Part shown: in pieces, positions 47,129 through 54,766 of the stretch
Numbering within the stretch: the stretch's first letter is position 1
Layout: each line of letters starts with the position of its first letter
NCBI RefSeq assembly: GCF_003044935.1
Contig: NZ_POXP01000001.1
Span: forward strand, 682,001-746,000
Reading direction: 5' to 3'
DNA from: Neisseria subflava
GTDB taxonomy: Bacteria > Pseudomonadota > Gammaproteobacteria > Burkholderiales > Neisseriaceae
DNA length: 64,000 nucleotides
Notes under the pieces: generated by a model
Told to the model about the DNA's origin: nothing
Databases searched by the model: none
The model's input: only the letters and a program-made list of their open reading frames with translations
Program-made: the position numbers and the translations under genes

Positions 47129-50100
47129 TTACTTAACCATCACCCTTTCTTTCAAAGTCTTCAATACGTTCTTCACTGTATTAATCCGCACTTCGATATT
47201 TTCCATCTCTGCGGTAAATCGCAGCTTATCCGCGCCGGCAAGGCGGTATCTTTTGTCGTTTTGAATCAGCAGGATGATTTCGGTTGGATCGACATTGTTG
47301 TTTTTTCCAAAGGTTACCGTTACCGCTTCGCTGGTCGCATCAATGGCATCGATACCCAATTCTTTTGCCATAAGCCGTAAGTGGTGGCTTTCGATGAGGG
47401 TTTTGACGGGTTGTTCGGGCAGACCGAAGCGGTCGACCAGTTCTTCATGTATGGCGTTGATTTGCTGCACGGTTTCGCAGACGGCGAGGCGTTTGTAGAG
47501 GACGAGGCGCTCGTGAATGTCGGAGCAGTAGTCTTCAGGCAATAATGCCGGGCTGTGCAGTTTGATTTCGGTGGTGATGCCCAGCGGTGCGTCGAGGTCG
47601 GGCTGGCGGCCTTTTTTGAGGTCGCGCACGGCTTGTTTGAGCATTTCGGTGTAGAGCGTGAAGCCGACCTGTATCATTTCACCGGATTGTCCTTCGCCAA
47701 GGATTTCGCCTGCGCCGCGGATTTCCAAATCCTGCATGGCTAGGGTGAAACCCGCGCCGAGTTCGTCTGCCGCCGCGATGGCATCGAGGCGTTTTTCTGC
47801 GTCTTTGGTGATGTATTCGGGCGTGAGCAGGTAGGCGTAGGCTTGGTGGTGGCTGCGGCCGACGCGTCCGCGCAGCTGGTGCAGTTGTGCCAGCCCGAAT
47901 TTGTCGGCGCGGTTGATGATGATGGTGTTGGCGTTGGGGATGTCAATGCCGGTTTCGATGATGGTAGAACAGAGCAACACGTTGAATCGTTGCTGTAAAA
48001 AGTCGCGCATCACTTGTTCCAACTCGCGCTCGCGCAGTTGTCCATGTGCCACGCCGATGCGGGCTTCAGGCAGCAGGGTTTCGAGCCGCTCGCGCATATT
48101 TTCAATCGTATCCACTTCATTGTGCAGGAAAAACACTTGTCCGCCGCGTTTGAGTTCGCGCAATACGGCTTCGCGCACGCTGCCTTCGCTGAAGGGTTTG
48201 ACAAAGGTTTTGACGGCGAGGCGGCGGCTGGGCGCGGTAGTAATCAGCGAGAAGTCGCGCAGACCTTCGAGCGCCATGCTGAGGGTACGCGGAATCGGCG
48301 TGGCGGTCATGGTGAGGATATCGACATTGGCGCGCAGGCGTTTGAGTTGCTCTTTTTGGCGCACGCCGAAGCGGTGTTCTTCATCGATAATCACTAAACC
48401 TAAATTTTTGAATTTGATTTCGTCCTGCACCAGTTTGTGCGTGCCGATAACGATATCGACCGTGCCGTCCGCCATGCCTTCCAGCGCGGCTTTGGTGGCT
48501 TTACTGTTGTTGAAACGCGAAAGGCTGGCGACTTTCACAGGGAAATCGGCGAAGCGGTCGGCGAAGTTTTGCGCGTGCTGCTCCACCAGAAGCGTGGTCG
48601 GGGCGAGTACGGCAACTTGTTTGCCACCCATCACCGCCACAAACGCGGCGCGCAGGGCGACTTCGGTTTTGCCGAAGCCGACATCGCCGCACACGAGGCG
48701 GTCCATAGGTTTCGCCTGTGTCAAATCTTTAATCACTGCGGCAATGGCGGCGGCCTGGTCTTCGGTTTCTTCATAGCCAAAACCGTCGGCAAACGCCTGA
48801 TAGTCCATCTCGTTGATTTCAAACTTGTGTCCCGATTGGGCGACGCGTTGGGCGTAGAGGTTGAGCAACTCGGCGGCGGTGTCGCGCGCTTTTTCGGCGG
48901 CTTTGCGTTTCGCCTTGTTCCACGCGCCGCTGCCGAGCTTGTGCAGGGCAACGTTTTCATGCGCCTGACCGGAGTAGCGGCTGATTAAATGCAGCTGCGA
49001 AACAGGCACATAAAGCTGCGCTTCGCCTGCGTATTCAAGCAACATCATTTCGTTGGTTTCGCCACCCAAGTCCATCGTTACCAAGCCCATATATCGGCCG
49101 ATGCCGTGTTCTTCGTGTACAACAGGATCGCCGATATTGATTTCGGCAAGGTCGCGCAACAGGCCGTCTGAAACGGCGGCGTGTTTCTTACGATGATGTT
49201 TGCGCGAGCGGGCGACATATTGATAAAGATCGGATTCGGTAAGGACCGCGATGTTTTGATCTTCTAATTTAAACCCGTAAGCCAACGGCGCCACTGTAAT
49301 CATCAGTGGCTCATGCGCCGACAAAAAGCCCTGCCAGTCGGACACGCTTTTGGCTTTCAAACCGTTTTGCTGTAAGAAACCGAGCATGGTTTCGCGCCGT
49401 CCCAAACTTTCAGCACACAACAAAATCCGTCCATCAAAGGCCGTCTGAAAATCTTTCAGTGCCTGCAACGGTTCATCTGCTTGGCGGTTGACGGCCACGT
49501 TTGGCAACGTATGTTCATCACCAAAAATATCCGGCAATACCTGACCATAATTTTTCAGACGGCCTGCAAAGACATCGGCAGAGAGATACAAATGCTGTGG
49601 AAGCAAAGGCGGATAAGTTTCATCGCCCTGCGCCATGGCATAACGCGATTTAACGTCGCTCCAAAAACGGTTTGCCTCGGCATGAACATCGCCCAAAGAG
49701 ACAAACAGCGCATCTTTGCCGATATAGTCAAACAGCGTTTCCAGCTCGTTTTCAAAAAACAGCGGCAGATAATATTCCACACCCGCACCGAAATGGCCGT
49801 TGCTGACGGCTTTGTACACAGCAGCATCGTTCGGATTGCCATCGACTTCCTCGCGGAAGCGGCTGCGGAAAATCTTTTGCGCCTCGCTGTCGGTGGGGAA
49901 CTCGTGTGCCGGCAGCAGGCGGATTTCGGAAACGGGGGAAATGGTGCGTTGCGTTTCAGTGTCAAAGGTTTTGATGCTGTCGATTTCATCGTCGAACAAA
50001 TCGATGCGGTATGGCATTTCGCTGCCCATCGGGAACAAATCGACAATGCCGCCGCGCACGGCAAACTCGCCTGCCGCGACAACATGGGAAACATGGTTAT

Positions 50101-50533
50101 AACCTGCATCCACCAAATCACTTTTCAGACGGCCTATATCCAAAGTCTGCCCCGTTTTCAGCCAAAACGTGCGCCCTGCCAGAAACGGCACAGGCGGCAG
50201 CTTCTGCATCGCCGTGGCAACCGGCACAAACAACACGTCCGCCGCGCCGCTCTTAATCTGCCATAAAGCCGAGAGCCGCTCCGATACCAAATCCTGATGC
50301 GGTGAAAAACGCTCGTAAGGCAGCGTTTCCCAGTCCGGCAGGAACACCGCCGTATCGTGCGGACGGAAAAACAGCCAGGCCGTCTGAAGGCGTAGCGCCT
50401 GTTCCGCATCTTGGGTCAAGACAACCTTGAGCTGCTTATGCGACAGATAACGCGCCAAAGCCAAGGGCAGCGAGCCTTGCGAAAGATTGAGCCAACGGGA
50501 TTTTTCACGGGGTTTGGGAATTGGATAGGTCAT
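47129..50533 (-). CDS. mfd: Transcription-repair coupling factor
   Basis: A 1134-residue DNA translocase that removes stalled RNA polymerase and recruits UvrA. Start taken as ATG 50533 (the longer frame begins with TTG at 50563). It has UvrB-like N-terminal domains, an RNA-polymerase-interacting region near VHEEHGIGRYMGLV, and RecG-like motor motifs CGDVGFGKTEVALRAAF (Walker A), VIIDEEHRFGVRQKE (DEEH) and TMTATPIPRTLSMAL, plus a C-terminal TRCF domain. Length is typical. Five exact AG-DUS copies lie in its 5' third (49161, 49438, 49554, 50124, 50377), an unusual density for one gene. Confidence 0.97.
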   Translation of the reverse strand: MTYPIPKPREKSRWLNLSQGSLPLALARYLSHKQLKVVLTQDAEQALRLQTAWLFFRPHDTAVFLPDWETLPYERFSPHQDLVSERLSALWQIKSGAADVLFVPVATAMQKLPPVPFLAGRTFWLKTGQTLDIGRLKSDLVDAGYNHVSHVVAAGEFAVRGGIVDLFPMGSEMPYRIDLFDDEIDSIKTFDTETQRTISPVSEIRLLPAHEFPTDSEAQKIFRSRFREEVDGNPNDAAVYKAVSNGHFGAGVEYYLPLFFENELETLFDYIGKDALFVSLGDVHAEANRFWSDVKSRYAMAQGDETYPPLLPQHLYLSADVFAGRLKNYGQVLPDIFGDEHTLPNVAVNRQADEPLQALKDFQTAFDGRILLCAESLGRRETMLGFLQQNGLKAKSVSDWQGFLSAHEPLMITVAPLAYGFKLEDQNIAVLTESDLYQYVARSRKHHRKKHAAVSDGLLRDLAEINIGDPVVHEEHGIGRYMGLVTMDLGGETNEMMLLEYAGEAQLYVPVSQLHLISRYSGQAHENVALHKLGSGAWNKAKRKAAEKARDTAAELLNLYAQRVAQSGHKFEINEMDYQAFADGFGYEETEDQAAAIAAVIKDLTQAKPMDRLVCGDVGFGKTEVALRAAFVAVMGGKQVAVLAPTTLLVEQHAQNFADRFADFPVKVASLSRFNNSKATKAALEGMADGTVDIVIGTHKLVQDEIKFKNLGLVIIDEEHRFGVRQKEQLKRLRANVDILTMTATPIPRTLSMALEGLRDFSLITTAPSRRLAVKTFVKPFSEGSVREAVLRELKRGGQVFFLHNEVDTIENMRERLETLLPEARIGVAHGQLRERELEQVMRDFLQQRFNVLLCSTIIETGIDIPNANTIIINRADKFGLAQLHQLRGRVGRSHHQAYAYLLTPEYITKDAEKRLDAIAAADELGAGFTLAMQDLEIRGAGEILGEGQSGEMIQVGFTLYTEMLKQAVRDLKKGRQPDLDAPLGITTEIKLHSPALLPEDYCSDIHERLVLYKRLAVCETVQQINAIHEELVDRFGLPEQPVKTLIESHHLRLMAKELGIDAIDATSEAVTVTFGKNNNVDPTEIILLIQNDKRYRLAGADKLRFTAEMENIEVRINTVKNVLKTLKERVMVK

Positions 50534-50570
50534 GACAAAACAGTTTGTAATAAGTAAATACAAGCACCAT

Positions 50571-50600
50571 AGGCCGTCTGAAAAATTTTCAGACGGCCTT
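50571..50600 (-). terminator. DUS-pair terminator of the VIT-family gene
   Basis: AGGCCGTCTGAAAA and TTTTCAGACGGCCT are separated by one base, downstream of the minus-strand VIT-family gene and upstream of mfd. Confidence 0.7.
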
Positions 50601-50663
50601 TAGCGATCAAATCAATTTTCAATTTTACTGGATACAGGTTTAAAAGAATATAAGGCCTTACAA

Positions 50664-51356
50664 TCAGACGGTCACACCTGCCAGTTTTCCAATAAATCCG
50701 GTTATCACCAATGCTGCAACGCCCCATATGCACACGCGCAAAACAGCAGGAACGACAGGTGCGCCGCCGAGTTTGGCAGAGACATAGCCCAGTCCTGCCA
50801 GTCCGCACAAAGTGGAAACTGCCAAGGTCGGAACAATGGCGGTAGAAGCTGTCAATGCGACCAGTAAAGGCAAAATCGCTCCGGCACAAAATGAAGCAGC
50901 AGAAGCCAGCGCGGCCTGCATGGGTTGGGCGGCAGAGGTTTCGGTAATGCCGATTTCGTCACGTGCATGAGCGGCGAGTGCATCGTGTTCCATCAAGGCT
51001 TTGGCCACCTCTGTGGCGAGCGGGTCGGACAAACCGCGGCGGCGGTAAATTTCCGTCAGCTCTTCCAACTCCGCATCAGGATTATTTGCCAATTCGTAGC
51101 ATTCTTTGTGCAAATCGGCTTTTTCCGTATCCGATTGGCTGGACACGGAAACGTACTCCCCCGCCGCCATTGATACCGCGCCCCCGATAAGCGCCGAAAC
51201 GCCCGTCAACAGCAGGGTTTGGAAATCAGGCGCGGCTGCGGCTACGCCCGTCAACAGCGAGGCAGTAGAAATCAGGCCGTCATTGGCACCCAATACGCTT
51301 GCCCGAAGCCAGTTATTGCGGTCGCTGAAATGGCGTTCGCTGTGGTGTGAATACAT
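50664..51356 (-). CDS. VIT1/CCC1-family metal (Fe/Mn) transporter
   Basis: A 230-residue inner-membrane protein of the VIT family, whose eukaryotic members move Fe2+ or Mn2+ into vacuoles. ATG 51356 has GGAGC upstream; the longer frame to 51395 lacks one. The family start RASVLGANDGLISTASLLTG (first helix) and MAAGEYVSVSSQSDTEKADL are conserved, a helical cytosolic Glu-rich region (about 88-145) probably binds metal, and three more helices follow. It may export or detoxify iron or manganese. It has its own promoter. Confidence 0.88.
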   Translation of the reverse strand: MYSHHSERHFSDRNNWLRASVLGANDGLISTASLLTGVAAAAPDFQTLLLTGVSALIGGAVSMAAGEYVSVSSQSDTEKADLHKECYELANNPDAELEELTEIYRRRGLSDPLATEVAKALMEHDALAAHARDEIGITETSAAQPMQAALASAASFCAGAILPLLVALTASTAIVPTLAVSTLCGLAGLGYVSAKLGGAPVVPAVLRVCIWGVAALVITGFIGKLAGVTV

Positions 51357-51393
51357 ATATGCTCCGATAAATTGGCGGTTTCCAGATGATAAC

Positions 51394-51422
51394 ATTGTAT
51401 TGTTTTTTGAAATCCATGTCAG
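51394..51422 (-). promoter_or_regulatory. Promoter of the VIT-family gene
   Basis: On the minus strand, CTGACA (51422-51417) and TACAAT (51399-51394) are separated by 17 bases: a near-consensus sigma-70 promoter, 38 bases before the start codon. Confidence 0.6.
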
Positions 51423-51581
51423 TTTATCCCTTCAGATCAAGCATTCTTAAATCTTTCTGCTGCCATTCAAACCATAAAAACCAACACTCTTCTTTGGATT
51501 TTTTTCAGACGGCCTGAACGCTTTTACAAGCAAATTTATTGTTCCAAGTCATGGCATTATCACAAGGCAGTTTTGTGCTGC

Positions 51582-51610
51582 TTGGTTTATCCGCTTAAAG
51601 ATGCTATCTT
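51582..51610 (+). promoter_or_regulatory. Promoter of the Cys/Gly-tailed small protein
   Basis: TTGGTT (51582-51587) and TATCTT (51605-51610), 17 bases apart, with TGC before the -10 (extended form). It lies 42 bases before the start at 51652. Confidence 0.5.
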
Positions 51611-51651
51611 TATGAATCTTTCCACTCCTCAATCCATTGAAAGGATGTATC

Positions 51652-51798
51652 ATGGCCGAAGAAAACAAAATCAAAGTAAACGATTTGCCTGAAGATAAAA
51701 AAGAGCAAACTGAAGAAACCGAACTGCCCGTTATCAACAACGAAGAAAAACGCGGCGGTCATGGCGAAGGTGGTTGCTGCGGCGCATGCGGCGGCTAA
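51652..51798 (+). CDS. 48-residue acidic protein with CCGACGG tail
   Basis: A short frame from ATG 51652 to TAA 51796-51798, with AAAGGA upstream and its own promoter and terminator. The product is rich in Glu/Lys (MAEENKIKVNDLPEDKKEQT) and ends GGHGEGGCCGACGG, three Cys in a Gly context plus a His. That tail could bind metal or carry a thiol modification. It resembles the Cys/Gly tail of the DUF971 protein in this window. I do not recognise a family; a small ribosomally made precursor or metal carrier are open possibilities. Confidence 0.7.
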   Translation: MAEENKIKVNDLPEDKKEQTEETELPVINNEEKRGGHGEGGCCGACGG

Positions 51799-51819
51799 AT
51801 CTTCCCGACAAAGCCTCCG

Positions 51820-51858
51820 AGGCCGTCTGAAAAGTCTTACTTTTCAGACGGCCTTTTC
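51820..51858 (+). terminator. DUS-pair terminator
   Basis: AGGCCGTCTGAAAAG and CTTTTCAGACGGCCT form the stem, followed by a T-rich stretch, 21 bases after the small Cys/Gly-tailed gene. Confidence 0.8.
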
Positions 51859-51926
51859 CTTTCTAAACAATTACAGGTAAATCAATGAAAGGATGCGGGA
51901 GAAGAATTTAAACCCAACCGCGTTTG

Positions 51927-51935
51927 TGCTACATT
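51927..51935 (+). promoter_or_regulatory. Extended -10 promoter
   Basis: TGC-TACATT at 51927-51935 lies about 55 bases before the 66-residue membrane protein. No clear -35. Confidence 0.4.
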
Positions 51936-51990
51936 CACATCTTTACAAACCACAACAATCTGCACCCGCAGACACACAAGGAAGAAAAAA

Positions 51991-52191
51991 ATGTTTTGGT
52001 ATATCGTTGGTTTTTTCGCCTTCATCGTTTCCCTGCTTTCCCTTTGGGTCAATGCCAGCGCATTCGGCATGGAAGAGGATGGCACGCCGCAATCCGAATA
52101 TGAAAAAATGTTGGGCTTGGGCGCGAAATTGAAAGATAAAGAGACAGCCGCAAAAGAGCGCGAAGCGGCACGCTTTCACCCTGACGATTAA
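51991..52191 (+). CDS. 66-residue single-pass membrane protein
   Basis: A small protein with one N-terminal membrane helix (MFWYIVGFFAFIVSLLSLWV) and a charged helical cytosolic tail (KLKDKETAAKEREAARFHPD). AAGGAAGAA lies 7 bases upstream of ATG 51991. It lies 89 bases before aspA. No family recognised; the layout suggests a small membrane-associated accessory protein. Confidence 0.65.
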   Translation: MFWYIVGFFAFIVSLLSLWVNASAFGMEEDGTPQSEYEKMLGLGAKLKDKETAAKEREAARFHPDD

Positions 52192-52280
52192 GCCTTACCG
52201 ACTGGACAATCTTGCCAAACTGGGCTAATGTTCCAAACGCATAATGCACACCAACACAACTATACGAGAAGGTAAGAGAA

Positions 52281-53678
52281 ATGACTGTACGAATCGAACA
52301 CGATTTACTGGGCGACCGCGAGATCCCTGCTGAAGTATATTGGGGCATCCATACTTTGCGCGCCATTGAAAACTTTAAAATTTCCACACAAAAAATTTCC
52401 GACGTACCGCAATTTGTCCGCAGCATGGTCATGGTTAAAAAAGCCACCGCGCAAGCCAACGGCGCATTGGGTGCCATCAAGCCGGAAATCGCGGCAGCCA
52501 TCGAAAAAGCCTGCGATGAAGTATTGGTCAAAGGCCGCTGCCTCGACCAATTTCCGTCCGACGTTTATCAAGGCGGCGCCGGTACTTCGGTCAACATGAA
52601 TACCAACGAAGTCATTGCCAACCTCGCACTGGAAGTCTTAGGTCACGAAAAAGGCCACTACGACATCGTCAATCCAATGGATCATGTCAACGCCAGCCAA
52701 TCCACTAACGACGCCTACCCTACCGGCTTCCGCCTTGCCGTGTATTACAGCATCGGCGAATTGCTCGACAAACTGGCTATCCTGAAAAACGCCTTTGCCG
52801 CAAAAGCCGAAGAATTTAAAGACGTTTTGAAAATGGGCCGCACCCAGCTTCAAGATGCGGTGCCGATGACTGCCGGTCAAGAATTCCAGTCTTTCCAAGT
52901 GTTGTTGGAAGAAGAAATCCTCAACCTCGACCGCACCCGCTCCCTGCTGCTTGAAGTCAACCTCGGCGCCACCGCCATCGGTACAGGCGTGAATACGCCT
53001 AAAGGCTATGCGGCTTTGGTTGTTGAGAAACTCTCCGAAGTCAGCGGCCTGCCTTGCAAACTGACTGAAAACCTGATCGAAGCGACCTCCGACTGCGGCG
53101 CATATGTGATGGTACACGGCGCATTGAAACGCACAGCCGTCAAACTGTCCAAAATCTGTAACGACTTGCGCCTGCTTTCTTCCGGTCCGCGCGCCGGTTT
53201 GAAAGAAATCAACCTGCCTGAATTGCAGGCCGGTTCTTCCATCATGCCTGCCAAAGTCAATCCCGTGATTCCCGAAGTCGTCAACCAAGTCTGCTTCAAA
53301 GTCATCGGCAACGACACCACCATCACTTTCGCAGCCGAAGCAGGTCAGTTGCAGCTGAACGTTATGGAGCCGGTCATCGCCCAATGTATGTTTGAAACCA
53401 TTTCCCTCTTGGGCAACGCCGCGGTCAACCTGGCCGACAAATGCGTCAAAGGCATTACGGTCAACCGCGAAATCTGCGAACACTACGTCTTCAACTCCAT
53501 CGGTTTGGTCACTTATCTGAATCCGTACATCGGCCACCGCAATGGCGACTTGGTCGGAAAAATCTGCGCCCAAACCGGCAAAGGCGTGCGCGAAGTCGTA
53601 CTGGAGCGCAGCCTGTTGAGCGAAGAAGAGCTCAACCGCATCCTCTCCCCAGAAAACCTGATTAATCCTCATCTGTAA
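52281..53678 (+). CDS. aspA: Aspartate ammonia-lyase
   Basis: A 465-residue aspartase that deaminates L-aspartate to fumarate and ammonia. The fumarase/aspartase signature [15 protein letters not shown] is intact, as is [37 protein letters not shown] is the typical aspartase start, distinguishing it from FumC. AGAAGGTAAGAG precedes the ATG. It ends before a perfect palindrome. Confidence 0.96.
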   Translation: MTVRIEHDLLGDREIPAEVYWGIHTLRAIENFKISTQKISDVPQFVRSMVMVKKATAQANGALGAIKPEIAAAIEKACDEVLVKGRCLDQFPSDVYQGGAGTSVNMNTNEVIANLALEVLGHEKGHYDIVNPMDHVNASQSTNDAYPTGFRLAVYYSIGELLDKLAILKNAFAAKAEEFKDVLKMGRTQLQDAVPMTAGQEFQSFQVLLEEEILNLDRTRSLLLEVNLGATAIGTGVNTPKGYAALVVEKLSEVSGLPCKLTENLIEATSDCGAYVMVHGALKRTAVKLSKICNDLRLLSSGPRAGLKEINLPELQAGSSIMPAKVNPVIPEVVNQVCFKVIGNDTTITFAAEAGQLQLNVMEPVIAQCMFETISLLGNAAVNLADKCVKGITVNREICEHYVFNSIGLVTYLNPYIGHRNGDLVGKICAQTGKGVREVVLERSLLSEEELNRILSPENLINPHL

Positions 53679-53693
53679 TGAGGATTTGAAATC

Positions 53694-53743
53694 AAAGGCC
53701 GTCTGAAACTTTAAACGTTTAAAGTTTCAGACGGCCTTTTCGT
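53694..53743 (+). terminator. Perfect 46-bp palindrome, aspA terminator
   Basis: AAAGGCCGTCTGAAACTTT followed by AAAC (53694-53716) is continued without loop by its exact reverse complement (53717-53739), then TTCG. It is an AG-DUS pair extended by the TTTAAACGTTTAAA centre. It can act as a terminator, but a loopless 46-bp palindrome can also extrude as a cruciform. Confidence 0.75.
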
Positions 53744-53796
53744 ATTGATATTGATATTTATCGAATTTTTTTGCGAAATTCAGAATTAAAAGATAG

Positions 53797-53809
53797 CCTG
53801 ACCGTCAGG
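53797..53809. promoter_or_regulatory. Candidate operator upstream of the nitroreductase
   Basis: CCTGAC-C-GTCAGG is a perfect 13-base odd palindrome, in an otherwise A/T-rich leader, 115 bases before the nitroreductase start. It looks like a dimer-binding site, but no cognate regulator is identified. Confidence 0.3.
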
Positions 53810-53923
53810 TTTGATTTAACATGGTGTTGCCCCAGCCTGTTTCTTCCTTAAGGTTATGCCGGTAATGATGCCTCAAAAGGAACCGGATATTGGAATAACA
53901 TCTTCATTTATTAGGAAAACCAG

Positions 53924-54586
53924 ATGAATCAAATTACACGCGAACAAATGCTGCAAGTATTCGAAAATCGCTGCTCCACCCGTTATTACGATCCCAACAA
54001 AAAAATCAGCCAAGAAGATTTTGCCGCGATTTTAGAATTTGCCCGCCTTTCTCCCAGCTCTGTCGGCTCCGAGCCATGGAAATTCTTGTTGATTCAAAAC
54101 AAAGCCCTGCGTGAGAAAATCAAGCCTTTCAGCTGGGGTATGCAATTCCAACTGGACGACTGCAGCCATCTGGTGATTATCCTTGCCAAGAAAAATGCCC
54201 GTTACGATACCCCGTTCTTCCGCAGTGTTGCCGAACGCAGGGGCCTGCAAGGAGAGCAACTGGAAAAAGCGTTGGCAAGATACAAAAGCTTCCAAGAAAC
54301 CGACATTAAAATTGCCGACGACCAACGCGCACTCTTTGACTGGAGCGGCAAGCAGACCTATATTGCTTTGGCCAATATGCTTACAGGTGCAGCGGCCATC
54401 GGCATCGATTCCTGCCCAATCGAAGGCTTCAACTACGACAAAATGAACGAAGTATTGGCAGCAGAAGGCCTGTTTGATGCCAACGAATGGGGCGTATCCG
54501 TAGCGGCAACATTCGGCTATCGTGCCAAAGAAATCACTAAAAAATCACGCAAACCGATTGATGAAATGGTGACTTGGGTCGAATAA
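53924..54586 (+). CDS. Nitroreductase-family NAD(P)H oxidoreductase
   Basis: A 220-residue FMN enzyme of the nitroreductase superfamily (NfsB/YfkO-like). FMN-binding motifs are RCSTRYYDPNKK (17-28) and ARLSPSSVGSEPWKF (40-54), with GIDSCPIEGF near residue 165. The substrate is not evident; quinones, nitroaromatics and chromate are common for the family. TTAGGAAAACC supports the start. It is monocistronic with an intrinsic terminator. Confidence 0.9.
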   Translation: MNQITREQMLQVFENRCSTRYYDPNKKISQEDFAAILEFARLSPSSVGSEPWKFLLIQNKALREKIKPFSWGMQFQLDDCSHLVIILAKKNARYDTPFFRSVAERRGLQGEQLEKALARYKSFQETDIKIADDQRALFDWSGKQTYIALANMLTGAAAIGIDSCPIEGFNYDKMNEVLAAEGLFDANEWGVSVAATFGYRAKEITKKSRKPIDEMVTWVE

Positions 54587-54601
54587 GCAGTTTGCATTCT
54601 C

Positions 54602-54634
54602 AGGGCGGCGAATGTCGCCCTTTTACTTTTTTAA
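54602..54634 (+). terminator. Intrinsic terminator of the nitroreductase
   Basis: AGGGCG and CGCCCT pair around an eight-base loop, followed by TTTACTTTTTT. Confidence 0.75.
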
Positions 54635-54685
54635 AATAGTGAGGTAAATTCCGTAACAACAAATGCTTCTAAATTTAAAAATCAA

Positions 54686-54747
54686 AAGGCCGTCTGAAAC
54701 CATGTGTCAGAAATCTTAGATTTCATTTCACACCGTTTCAGACGGCC
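54686..54747. repeat. DUS-capped hairpin element, copy C
   Basis: A 62-bp element with AG-DUS ends and inner AGAAATC-TTA-GATTTCA core with TGTG/CACA arms. It lies just beyond the stop of the FepA-like receptor gene. Copy D lies beyond that gene's start, so the pair frames it. Confidence 0.7.
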
Positions 54748-54766
54748 TGATTTAATACGCTTCTAC

